Assembly (NCBI GenBank): GCA_900320415.1
Contig: ONSE01000148.1
Span: forward strand, 1 to 5,134
Direction of reading: 5' to 3'
Length of the DNA stretch: 5,134 nt
Source of the DNA: an uncultured Eubacteriales bacterium
GTDB lineage: Bacteria > Bacillota > Clostridia > Oscillospirales > Acutalibacteraceae
The stretch's first letter is position 1. Each line of letters starts with the position of its first letter. This document shows positions 1 to 5,027 of this stretch, one piece after another. Under the pieces are notes generated by a model. That model was not told the origin of the DNA and did not search any database. It saw only the letters and a list, made by a program, of their open reading frames with translations. The translations under genes were made by a program, and so were the position numbers.

Positions 1-16
1 GCCGCGCGGATAAAAC

Positions 17-51
17 AAAGCCCTTTCCGAGGAAATCGGAAAGGGCTTTTT
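17..51 (-). terminator. Strong intrinsic terminator after the DUF1846 gene, probably bidirectional
   Basis: A perfect 14-bp stem pairs AAAGCCCTTTCCGA (17-30) with TCGGAAAGGGCTTT (36-49) around a 5-base loop. It begins 7 bases past the stop of the minus-strand DUF1846 gene and, read on the minus strand, is followed by TTTGTTTTA. On the plus strand it is followed by TTTTT (47-51), so it could also end a plus-strand transcript entering from the left of the window. Nothing else is recognisable in bases 1-16. Confidence 0.9.
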
Positions 52-58
52 GCCGTTA

Positions 59-1546
59 TTATGCTTTTTTGCGGTAAAGGCGTTCTGTCTCGTAGGTCGG
101 CTCGGTGGTGATGCGGACGCCGAGCTTTTTGAGGATCCGCGTGTCGGTCTCGGAGAGGATGACCGTGGCGTGAGCGTCGGTGTCGCGCAGCTTCGGCAGC
201 TGCTCCATCGCGATCTTGGCGGTGGGGTTGGTGACCGCCGACATGGCGAGGGCGATGAGGATCTCGTCGGTGTGGAGCCTCGGGTTCGCGGAGCCGAAGG
301 TGTCCACCTTGAGCTTCTGGATCGGCTCAATGACAGCCGCGTCCAGGATGTCGACCTCCTTCGGGATATTGGCGAGGGACTTCAGCGCGTTGACGAGCAT
401 CGCGGAGCAGGCGCCGAGAAGGTTTGAGGTCTTGCCCGTGATGATCGTGCCGTCCGCAAGCTGGAGAGCGGCGGCAGGGGCGCCTGTTTCCTCCGCTTTC
501 GCCAGAGCGGGCGCGATCACGGCGCGGTCGGAGGTGGTGAGCTTGTTCTGCTTCATCAGCAGGCGGATCTTGTACGCCTCGTCGGTGCTTCCGACGCCCT
601 TTGTCTGGTTGGAAAGAGCGTCGTAGTAGCGGCGGATGATCTCCTGATTGGCGGCTTCGCACACTGCCGCGTCGTCAACGATGCAGTTGCCCGCCATATT
701 CACGCCCATATCGGTGGGGGATTTGTAGGGGGATTCCCCGAGGATCAGCTCAAACATGGTGTTGAGCACGGGGAAGATCTCGATATCTCTGTTATAGTTG
801 ACCGTGGGGATGTGGTAAGCCTCCATGTGGAAGGGGTCGATCATATTCACGTCATTGAGGTCGGCGGTCGCCGCCTCGTACGCGACGTTGACGGGGTGCT
901 TGAGGGGAAGGTTCCAGATGGGGAAGGTTTCGAATTTTGCGTAGCCTGCCTTGATGCCGTGCTTGTGCTCGTGATAGAGCTGGGAGAGGCAGACCGCCAT
1001 CTTGCCCGAGCCGGGGCCGGGAGCGGTGATGACCACCAGGCGGCGGGAGGTCTCCACATAGTCGTTTCTGCCGTAGCCCTCGTCGCTGACGATGAGGTCA
1101 ACGTCGGTGGGATAGTTGGGAATGGAGTAGTGGTGATAGACATGGATGCCGTTTTCGGTCAGCCTGTTCTCAAAGTTGACGGCGGTGGGCTGGTCGGCAA
1201 AGCGCGTCAGCACCACGGAATTCACGCAGAGACCGCGGCTGCGGAACACGTCGATCAGACGGAGCACATCGAGGTCGTAGGTGATGCCCAGATCGCCGCG
1301 CACCTTGTTCTTTTCGATATCGTCGGCGCTGATGACAATGACGATCTCCGCCTCCTCCTTGAGCTGCATGAGCATCTGCAGCTTTGAGTCGGGCTTGAAG
1401 CCGGGCAAAACGCGGGAGGCGTGGTAATCGTCAAAGAGCTTGCCGCCGAATTCGAGATAGAGCTTGTCGCCGAATTTCGCGATTCTGTCGCGGATATGCT
1501 GCGACTGCATTTCCAGATATTTCTGATTGTCAAATCCAATTTTCAT
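59..1546 (-). CDS. DUF1846 (UPF0371) family protein of unknown function, 495 aa
   Basis: The protein matches the DUF1846/UPF0371 family (Pfam PF08903) over its full length, by recognition of several stretches. These include the N-terminal GFDNQKYLEMQSQHIRDRI segment, the APGPGSGK motif at residues 175-182, and the MGVNMAGNCIVDDAAVCEA region around 280-298. About 495 residues is the usual family size, so it looks intact. The APGPGSGK motif resembles a nucleotide-binding P-loop, but no biochemical activity is firmly established to my knowledge. It has no signal peptide or membrane segment, so it is probably cytoplasmic. The reading frame stays open to an ATG at 1618, but I chose the ATG at 1546. 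It has an ideal AGGAGG 7 bases upstream, whereas the longer form would run through the TATAAT box and begin with a segment alien to the family. It is transcribed from its own promoter, downstream of the nifU terminator, and ends just before a strong hairpin. Confidence 0.9.
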   Translation of the reverse strand: MKIGFDNQKYLEMQSQHIRDRIAKFGDKLYLEFGGKLFDDYHASRVLPGFKPDSKLQMLMQLKEEAEIVIVISADDIEKNKVRGDLGITYDLDVLRLIDVFRSRGLCVNSVVLTRFADQPTAVNFENRLTENGIHVYHHYSIPNYPTDVDLIVSDEGYGRNDYVETSRRLVVITAPGPGSGKMAVCLSQLYHEHKHGIKAGYAKFETFPIWNLPLKHPVNVAYEAATADLNDVNMIDPFHMEAYHIPTVNYNRDIEIFPVLNTMFELILGESPYKSPTDMGVNMAGNCIVDDAAVCEAANQEIIRRYYDALSNQTKGVGSTDEAYKIRLLMKQNKLTTSDRAVIAPALAKAEETGAPAAALQLADGTIITGKTSNLLGACSAMLVNALKSLANIPKEVDILDAAVIEPIQKLKVDTFGSANPRLHTDEILIALAMSAVTNPTAKIAMEQLPKLRDTDAHATVILSETDTRILKKLGVRITTEPTYETERLYRKKA

Positions 1547-1553
1547 ATACGTG

Positions 1554-1559
1554 CCTCCT
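1554..1559 (-). promoter_or_regulatory. Ribosome binding site that fixes the DUF1846 start
   Basis: Read on the minus strand this is AGGAGG, placed 7 bases before the ATG at 1546. It decides between that ATG and the in-frame ATG at 1618, which has no comparable site. Confidence 0.9.
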
Positions 1560-1583
1560 GATTCAAATACCAATACAAAATCC

Positions 1584-1612
1584 ATTATAGCACAAAACCG
1601 TGTGGGAATAAA
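1584..1612 (-). promoter_or_regulatory. Sigma-A promoter of the DUF1846 gene with extended -10
   Basis: On the minus strand, TATAAT (1589-1584) is preceded by TGC, giving a consensus extended -10 (TGCTATAAT). At 17-bp spacing the -35 position (1612-1607) reads TTTATT, which is weak, so the promoter probably depends on the extended -10. Transcription would start near 1577, giving a leader of about 30 nt. The promoter lies downstream of the nifU terminator, so this gene is likely expressed independently of nifSU. Confidence 0.75.
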
Positions 1613-1652
1613 CCCCAAAGAGAAAATTTTTTCGACAGAGTTCTCCGGTAGG

Positions 1653-1697
1653 AAAAAAGCGGCCGGAACCGCTCTGATGCGGAACCGACCGTTTTTT
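1653..1697 (-). terminator. Intrinsic terminator of the nifSU operon
   Basis: Two 13-base arms (1660-1672 and 1679-1691) pair around a 6-base loop (1673-1678), with a two-base T/T internal mismatch and one wobble pair that is G-U on the minus strand but a C-A mismatch on the plus strand. The hairpin is therefore better formed in the minus-strand transcript. A run of six T (minus strand, 1658-1653) follows one base beyond the stem. The A-tract on the other side (1697-1692) overlaps the nifU stop codon at 1696-1698, so terminator and gene end are fused. Confidence 0.85.
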
Positions 1698-2094
1698 ATT
1701 TCTCTATCAGAATTTCGGGGTCAATGCCCTGCTTTTCGTAGTAATCGGAGACCGCCGCCTTGATGGCCTCCTCGGCGAGGACGGAGCAGTGTACCTTGAC
1801 GGGCGGCAGACCGTCAAGCGCCTCCATCACCGCCTTGTTGGTGAGCTGCAGCGCCTCGTCAACGGATTTTCCCTTGATCAGCTCCGTCGCCATGCTGCTG
1901 GTCGCGATCGCCGCGCCGCAGCCGAAGGTCTTGAATTTGACGTCGGAGATGGTGCCGTCCTCCACCTTGATATACATTTTCATGATATCGCCGCACTTGG
2001 AGTTGCCGACCTCTCCGATGCCGTCCGCGTTCTCGATTTCTCCCACATTGCGCGGATTGGCAAAGTGGTCGAGTACCTTTTCCGAATATACCAT
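1696..2094 (-). CDS. nifU: NifU/IscU-type iron-sulfur cluster scaffold protein, 132 aa
   Basis: This is a one-domain NifU-N/IscU scaffold on which a [2Fe-2S] cluster is built from sulfur supplied by NifS and then passed to apoproteins in the cytoplasm. The three conserved ligand cysteines are all present: C34 in KCGD, C59 in GCGAA and C103 in HCSVLA. D36, two residues after the first cysteine, and H102 are also present, as is LPPVK at 96-100, the segment bound by the HscA chaperone in proteobacterial IscU. The length of 132 residues and the absence of the extra loop of zinc-binding SufU place it in the NifU/IscU group. No C-terminal Nfu or ferredoxin-like domain follows, unlike nitrogenase NifU of diazotrophs. 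The ATG follows the nifS stop by one base, with GAGGAG (2107-2102) inside the nifS end as ribosome site, so translation is probably coupled. It is the last gene of its operon; mnmA, a frequent clostridial neighbour, is absent. Confidence 0.95.
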   Translation of the reverse strand: MVYSEKVLDHFANPRNVGEIENADGIGEVGNSKCGDIMKMYIKVEDGTISDVKFKTFGCGAAIATSSMATELIKGKSVDEALQLTNKAVMEALDGLPPVKVHCSVLAEEAIKAAVSDYYEKQGIDPEILIEK

Positions 2095-2095
2095 A

Positions 2096-3280
2096 TCAAA
2101 GCTCCTCTTCTTTCTTGATTTTTTCCCACAGGGGCGACATATTTCTCAGGTAGGTCACGACCTCGGGGACGACCCTCGCGATGTAGTCGATGTCCTCCTC
2201 GGTGGTTTCCTCCGAAAAGCTCAGGCGCATACTGCCGTGAGCGATCTCGTGCGGCAGACCGATGGCGAGCAGCACATGGCTGGGGTCAAGGCTTCCCGAG
2301 GTGCAGGCGGAGCCCGACGAGGCGGAAATGCCGTTGAAATCCAGCTTGAGCAGCAGGCTTTCGCCCTCGATGCCCTCAAAGCACATATTGACGTTGTTGG
2401 GCAGGCGGCTGACGCGGTCGCCGTTGATGCGGCTGCGCTCGATTTGCAGCAGGCTGTCGATCAGTCTGTCGCGCAGGGCGGCGAGCTTTTTGTTGCGCGC
2501 CTCCATGCCGTCCACCGCGATCTGCAGCGCCGCGTCCAGTCCGACGACGCCCGCGACGTTTTCTGTTCCCGCGCGTTTGCCGCGCTCCTGCGCGCCGCCG
2601 TGGATCAGCGTCTCGATCGGCACGCCGCGGCGGACATAGAGCAGTCCGATTCCCTTGGGGCCGTGCAGCTTGTGCGCCGTCATGGAGAGAAGATCGATGT
2701 TCTGCGCGGTGACGTCGATTTTGACGTAGCCCGCCGCCTGTACCGCGTCGGTATGGAAGAATACGCCGCGCTCCCGGCAGACCGCGCCGATCTCCGCTAT
2801 CGGCTGGATGGTGCCGATCTCGTTGTTCGCGTACATCACGGAAACCAGCGCCGTGGTGTCCCGGATGGCGGCAGCCACGTCCGCGGGACGGACGATGCCG
2901 TTCTCATACACATCAAGGTAGGTGATCTCAAAGCCCTCTTTTTCGAGCGACTCGCAGGTGTGCAGCACCGCGTGGTGCTCAAATTTTGAGGTGATGATGT
3001 GGTTCTTTCCCTTCTTTTTCAGGGCGCGCGCCACGCCCTTGATCGCCCAGTTGTCCGATTCGCTGCCGCCCGAGGTGAAGTAGATCTCACCCGGTCTTGC
3101 CGCGCCGAGGTTCTTTGCGATGCGTTCGCGCGCCGCCTCCAGCGCTTCCTTCGCCCTGCCGCCGACGCGGTAGATGCTCGAGGGGTTGCCGTAGACCTCC
3201 GTCAGATAGGGAAGCATCTTCTCCAGCACGGCAGGGGAGAGCTTTGTGGTCGCGGAATTGTCCGCGTAGATTTCTCTCAT
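2096..3280 (-). CDS. nifS: Cysteine desulfurase (NifS/IscS family), 394 aa
   Basis: This PLP-dependent class V aminotransferase-fold enzyme converts L-cysteine to L-alanine and carries the sulfur as a persulfide for Fe-S assembly, probably onto the adjacent NifU. The PLP-binding lysine is K204 in TAHKLHGPKG, with H203 before it. EHHAVL carries H102/H103, and HTDAVQ at 176-181 supplies the aspartate (D178) and glutamine (Q181) that contact PLP. The persulfide cysteine is C326 in SSGSACTSGS; this extended loop marks the group I (NifS/IscS) desulfurases rather than SufS. The DNSATT start and a length near 390 are typical, so it appears complete. The start at 3280 is preceded by AAAGGAAG. It is the first gene of the nifSU operon. 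The promoter region carries a sequence resembling an Rrf2/IscR operator, which suggests control by Fe-S status. A general housekeeping role is more likely than a nitrogenase role, as no nif structural genes are visible. Confidence 0.96.
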   Translation of the reverse strand: MREIYADNSATTKLSPAVLEKMLPYLTEVYGNPSSIYRVGGRAKEALEAARERIAKNLGAARPGEIYFTSGGSESDNWAIKGVARALKKKGKNHIITSKFEHHAVLHTCESLEKEGFEITYLDVYENGIVRPADVAAAIRDTTALVSVMYANNEIGTIQPIAEIGAVCRERGVFFHTDAVQAAGYVKIDVTAQNIDLLSMTAHKLHGPKGIGLLYVRRGVPIETLIHGGAQERGKRAGTENVAGVVGLDAALQIAVDGMEARNKKLAALRDRLIDSLLQIERSRINGDRVSRLPNNVNMCFEGIEGESLLLKLDFNGISASSGSACTSGSLDPSHVLLAIGLPHEIAHGSMRLSFSEETTEEDIDYIARVVPEVVTYLRNMSPLWEKIKKEEEL

Positions 3281-3295
3281 AATCTCTTCCTTTCT

Positions 3296-3320
3296 ATTGT
3301 CTACTAAATCAGTAGGTAAT
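3296..3320. promoter_or_regulatory. Putative IscR (Rrf2-family) type 1-like operator
   Basis: A 25-bp dyad is centred at 3308, with inner arms CTACT (3301-3305) and AGTAG (3311-3315) and outer ATT/AAT arms; 9 of 12 positions pair. The central ACTAAATCAGT fits the core ACTRWWWYAGT of the E. coli type 1 IscR site. Over the 25 positions of that consensus, as I recall it, I count 20 matches. It lies between the nifS promoter and the nifS start, where bound protein would block transcription. That it is an IscR site is inference; which Rrf2 protein binds is not known. Confidence 0.6.
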
Positions 3321-3331
3321 TGTCAATGCCT

Positions 3332-3360
3332 ATTATAATACTAAGTATTAAAAAATGCAA
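3332..3360 (-). promoter_or_regulatory. Probable sigma-A promoter of nifSU
   Basis: On the minus strand TTGCAT (3360-3355) and a perfect TATAAT (3337-3332) are separated by 17 bp. Transcription would start near 3325, about 45 nt before the nifS ATG. A perfect TTGACA also exists just downstream (3326-3321), but its -10 position at 17 bp is only TAGACA, so it is a weaker alternative. In that case the IscR-like dyad would lie between the two boxes. Confidence 0.65.
3336..3350. repeat. Perfect 15-bp palindrome inside the nifS promoter spacer
   Basis: TAATACTAAGTATTA is a 7-bp perfect inverted repeat around one central base. It fills most of the spacer between the predicted -35 and -10 boxes of nifS and overlaps the -10 by two bases, a typical repressor position. 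No known regulator is assigned. Confidence 0.5.
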
Positions 3361-3397
3361 CCCTTTTTTCGGATATTTTCCCTACAAATCATTTAAA

Positions 3398-3411
3398 TTG
3401 TCAAGTGACAA
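3398..3411. promoter_or_regulatory. Dyad operator candidate over the -35 box of the C39 peptidase gene
   Basis: TTGTCA and TGACAA form a perfect 6-bp inverted repeat with a 2-base centre. It covers the -35 hexamer of the peptidase promoter, so a bound dimer would compete with RNA polymerase. The regulator is unknown. Confidence 0.45.
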
Positions 3412-3433
3412 ATACATATCTGTATGCTATAAT
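3405..3433 (+). promoter_or_regulatory. Strong sigma-A promoter of the C39-like peptidase gene
   Basis: GTGACA (3405-3410, five of six matches to TTGACA) is separated by 17 bp from a perfect TATAAT (3428-3433), which is preceded by TGC as an extended -10. Transcription would start near 3440, giving a leader of about 37 nt. This also shows that the GTG at 3405, in frame with the peptidase, is part of the -35 box and not a start codon. Confidence 0.85.
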
Positions 3434-3476
3434 AACGAAAAAGCAAATTATTCGCGGACAGGGTAAGGGTTTGGAA

Positions 3477-4295
3477 ATGAATTACAGGAACAGAAGGCTG
3501 AGACTCACGCGGAATCAGCGCAGGATAATTATTGTTGCGGTACCGCTGGTGGTACTGATACTGCTGGTGGTGATGATCGCCGCTGTCGCGCGCGGCTGCT
3601 CGTCCGAGGCGGCAACAGCGGAACAGACCGCCGCGTCTGTTTCTACTCAGGCGCAGGAGGAAACGAAAGCGGAATCCTTTCAGATTCAGAACGTCAAGGT
3701 CATCAAGCAGGACGATCTGAAGGCAGGCTGCGAGACCTATGCCTGCACCATGCTGCTGAATATTCTCGGCTTCAACGTGACGCAGTACGACATCGCCGAC
3801 AACTATCTCAACTGCCAGTACGTGTTTGACGACGGCGAGAACAAGTACGGCCCCGATATGTACAGCGCGTTCGCGGGAACGGCGTACGGCGGCTGGGGAG
3901 TGTACGCTCCCTCCATGGCGAAGAGCATGAACAAGTATCTCGCCGACCAGAAGTCGAAGCTCAAGGCGTACAACCAGGAAAACATTCCTCTTGAAACCCT
4001 TTGCGACGAATACGTTTCCAAGGGTGTGCCCGTCATGGTCTGGGCGACGACCGACATGGAGGAGCCTTATGTATATGATACCTGGATCGTGAACTATGTG
4101 GACGAAAACGCCCGCACAAAGATGGGCGACACCTTTAATTGGTATATGCACGAGCACTGTCTGGTGCTGATCGGCTACGACAGCAAGAATTACTACTACG
4201 CCGACTCCACGGCGGGCAAGGTCTCCGTCTTTGACAAGGCGCTCTCGCAGAAGCGCTATGAGCAGATGGGCTGCCAGTCCATTGTGGTAAAATAA
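3477..4295 (+). CDS. Membrane-anchored C39-like (papain-fold) peptidase, 272 aa
   Basis: Residues 1-16 are strongly basic, 17-38 form one hydrophobic segment, and 42-66 are an Ala/Thr/Glu/Gln-rich linker. Together these suggest a single N-terminal anchor with the rest outside the membrane. The segment RGC at 39-41 is not a good lipobox because of the Arg, so I do not call a lipoprotein. The C-terminal domain resembles the C39-like family (Pfam Peptidase_C39_2). It has Q78 as oxyanion-hole candidate, C85 in AGCETYA as nucleophile, H227 in HEHCLVLIGYD as base, and D243 in YADST as third member. GGWGVYAPSM at 138-147 is also typical. The triad appears complete, so activity is likely, though the substrate is unknown. 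There is no ABC transporter domain, unlike bacteriocin-exporter C39 peptidases. The start at 3477 has AAGGG 7 bases upstream and lies downstream of the promoter. It is a single-gene unit, divergent from nifS, followed by a MITE-like insert and then a terminator. Confidence 0.87.
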   Translation: MNYRNRRLRLTRNQRRIIIVAVPLVVLILLVVMIAAVARGCSSEAATAEQTAASVSTQAQEETKAESFQIQNVKVIKQDDLKAGCETYACTMLLNILGFNVTQYDIADNYLNCQYVFDDGENKYGPDMYSAFAGTAYGGWGVYAPSMAKSMNKYLADQKSKLKAYNQENIPLETLCDEYVSKGVPVMVWATTDMEEPYVYDTWIVNYVDENARTKMGDTFNWYMHEHCLVLIGYDSKNYYYADSTAGKVSVFDKALSQKRYEQMGCQSIVVK

Positions 4296-4355
4296 GGGAA
4301 TCTCTAAAAATTCCTTACCGCGCATAAGCACGAAATTGAATGATCAGAGATTCCC
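4296..4355. mobile_element. Possible 60-bp MITE-like element with 10-bp terminal inverted repeats
   Basis: GGGAATCTCT (4296-4305) and AGAGATTCCC (4346-4355) are perfect inverted repeats enclosing 40 bp. The element is flanked on both sides by ATAA (4292-4295 and 4356-4359), like a 4-bp target duplication. The left ATAA contains the stop codon of the C39-like gene, and removing the element plus one copy leaves the stop codon intact and joins it directly to the terminator. It is too short to code for anything. Alternatively it is only a long-loop hairpin in the 3' untranslated region; one copy cannot decide this. Confidence 0.5.
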
Positions 4356-4372
4356 ATAATTGAAAAAATGCG

Positions 4373-4406
4373 AGCATCCGCCGCGGCGGGTGCTTTTTTC
4401 TTTTTT
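4373..4406 (+). terminator. Intrinsic terminator of the C39-like peptidase gene
   Basis: AGCATCCGCC (4373-4382) pairs with GGCGGGTGCT (4385-4394) with a single wobble and a tight CG-rich loop, followed by TTTTTT, C, TTTTTT. It lies about 78 bases past the peptidase stop, most of that distance being the MITE-like insert, and isolates the holin operon from upstream transcription. Confidence 0.9.
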
Positions 4407-4424
4407 AGAACAAACAGCGGAGCG

Positions 4425-4453
4425 GTGGCATTTTTATTTTTCGGGCATACAAT
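4425..4453 (+). promoter_or_regulatory. Candidate sigma-A promoter of the holin-lysozyme operon
   Basis: GTGGCA (4425-4430, four of six -35 matches) and TACAAT (4448-4453, five of six -10 matches) are 17 bp apart, directly after the upstream terminator. Transcription would start near 4460, leaving a leader of about 120 nt. No better promoter was found between the terminator and the holin gene. Confidence 0.5.
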
Positions 4454-4493
4454 GACAGTACCACACTTCTTGATCATCATGTGATTTTCTTGA

Positions 4494-4521
4494 AAAAATT
4501 GCATATTCCCATGCAATTTTT
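4494..4521 (+). promoter_or_regulatory. Leader hairpin 1 upstream of the holin gene
   Basis: AAAAATTGCAT (4494-4504) and ATGCAATTTTT (4511-4521) form a perfect 11-bp stem with a 6-base loop. The AT-rich stem ending in a T run resembles a weak bidirectional terminator or attenuator. It lies inside the predicted holin leader, so it could lower read-through into the lysis genes. Confidence 0.55.
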
Positions 4522-4530
4522 CCGAATGCG

Positions 4531-4558
4531 GATGCGAGGTGAAACCACTTGTCGCATT
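4531..4558 (+). promoter_or_regulatory. Leader hairpin 2 just before the holin ribosome site
   Basis: GATGCG-AGGTG (4531-4541) pairs with CACTT-GT-CGCATT (4546-4558) around an AAAC loop, with a two-base GT bulge and two wobbles. The 3' arm could instead pair with GAATGCG at 4524-4530, because ATGCG occurs twice in tandem, so two folds compete. The stem ends only a few bases before the ribosome site AAGGAAAGG (4562-4570). Confidence 0.45.
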
Positions 4559-4580
4559 CTGAAGGAAAGGAAAATCATCA

Positions 4581-5027
4581 ATGAAAAATGTCATTCAAAC
4601 ACTGTTCGCGGCGGCGCTGGGAGCGCTGGCGGCATACTTCCATGTGCTGCTCATACCGCTCTGTGTGCTCACGGCTGTCATGCTGATGGACTATATTTCG
4701 GGCATGGCGGCGGCGTGGAGCACCAAGACGCTCAACAGCCGCGCGGGTGTGGCAGGAATTGTCAGGAAGGTCGGGTATCTCGCGCTGGTGGCGGTCGGCA
4801 TGGCGGTGGATTATCTCATCACCTCGGCGCTGCTGCAGGTGGGGGTCGATCTGCAGATCAACGATTGCTTCGGCATGATCGTCACCATCTGGCTGATCAT
4901 CAACGAGCTGATTTCCATTCTGGAGAACCTCGGAAGGATCGGCATACCGCTGCCCGACTTTCTGGTCAGGATCGTCAAAAGGCTGAAAAACAACGTGGAC
5001 AACAAAACAAAGGAGGATTCCGATTGA
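4581..5027 (+). CDS. Phage-type holin, Holin_4 family, 148 aa
   Basis: This small membrane protein fits the Holin_4 (toxin-secretion/phage-lysis holin, Pfam PF05105) family. Holins form lesions in the cytoplasmic membrane that release or activate a cell-wall hydrolase. Hydrophobic segments lie at about 5-20, 22-39, 62-84 and 97-115. Family-type features include D37 and SG at 40-41 followed by an Ala-rich run, LNSRAGVAGIVRK at 51-63, and NELISILENLGRIGIPLP at 108-125. The tail from 130 on is highly charged and probably cytoplasmic. Length is normal for the family and the frame is intact. The ATG is preceded by AAGGAAAGG at a somewhat long 10-base spacing. The stop overlaps the TTG start of the GH25 lysozyme gene, forming a two-gene lysis pair. 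A holin-like protein serving toxin export or programmed lysis rather than a phage is possible, since no phage structural genes are seen here. Confidence 0.88.
   Translation: MKNVIQTLFAAALGALAAYFHVLLIPLCVLTAVMLMDYISGMAAAWSTKTLNSRAGVAGIVRKVGYLALVAVGMAVDYLITSALLQVGVDLQINDCFGMIVTIWLIINELISILENLGRIGIPLPDFLVRIVKRLKNNVDNKTKEDSD
5011..5016 (+). promoter_or_regulatory. Ribosome binding site supporting a TTG start for the lysozyme
   Basis: AGGAGG, preceded by AA, lies 7 bases before the TTG at 5024 inside the end of the holin gene. This ideal spacing selects the TTG over the in-frame GTG at 5039. Confidence 0.85.

Noticed and set aside
180..662. Open frames on both strands inside the DUF1846 gene
   Set aside because: They are out-of-frame shadows of a GC-rich gene, with Arg/Ser/Ala-rich translations, no ribosome sites and no recognisable domain.
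1547..1618. N-terminal extension of the DUF1846 protein from the ATG at 1618
   Set aside because: It would include the TATAAT promoter box and the ribosome site, and the extra residues do not fit the family start.
1760..2989. Long plus-strand open frame of 409 codons across nifU and nifS
   Set aside because: It is antisense to two clearly recognised genes, and its His/Asp/Arg/Val-rich composition is typical of a mirror frame.
3321..3326. TTGACA as the main -35 box of nifS
   Set aside because: Its partner at 17 bp is only TAGACA, while the upstream pair TTGCAT/TATAAT has a perfect -10 at 17-bp spacing; it is kept only as an alternative.
3405..3476. 24-residue N-terminal extension of the peptidase from GTG at 3405
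   Set aside because: The GTG is the start of the -35 box, and the region lies largely upstream of the predicted transcript start.
3393..4331. Minus-strand open frame of 312 codons opposite the peptidase gene
   Set aside because: It is antisense to a gene with a complete catalytic set and good start signals, and it runs through the peptidase promoter.
4368..4490. Short plus-strand frame starting ATGCGAGCA in the spacer
   Set aside because: It begins inside the peptidase terminator and has no ribosome site; its codons are simply the hairpin and T runs.
4494..4521. Leader hairpin 1 as a second MITE
   Set aside because: It has only a short perfect stem with a 6-base loop and no convincing target duplication, so an RNA hairpin is the simpler explanation.
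4304..4594. Minus-strand frame of 96 codons across the spacer before the holin gene
   Set aside because: It runs through a terminator, both leader hairpins and the holin start, and has no family resemblance.
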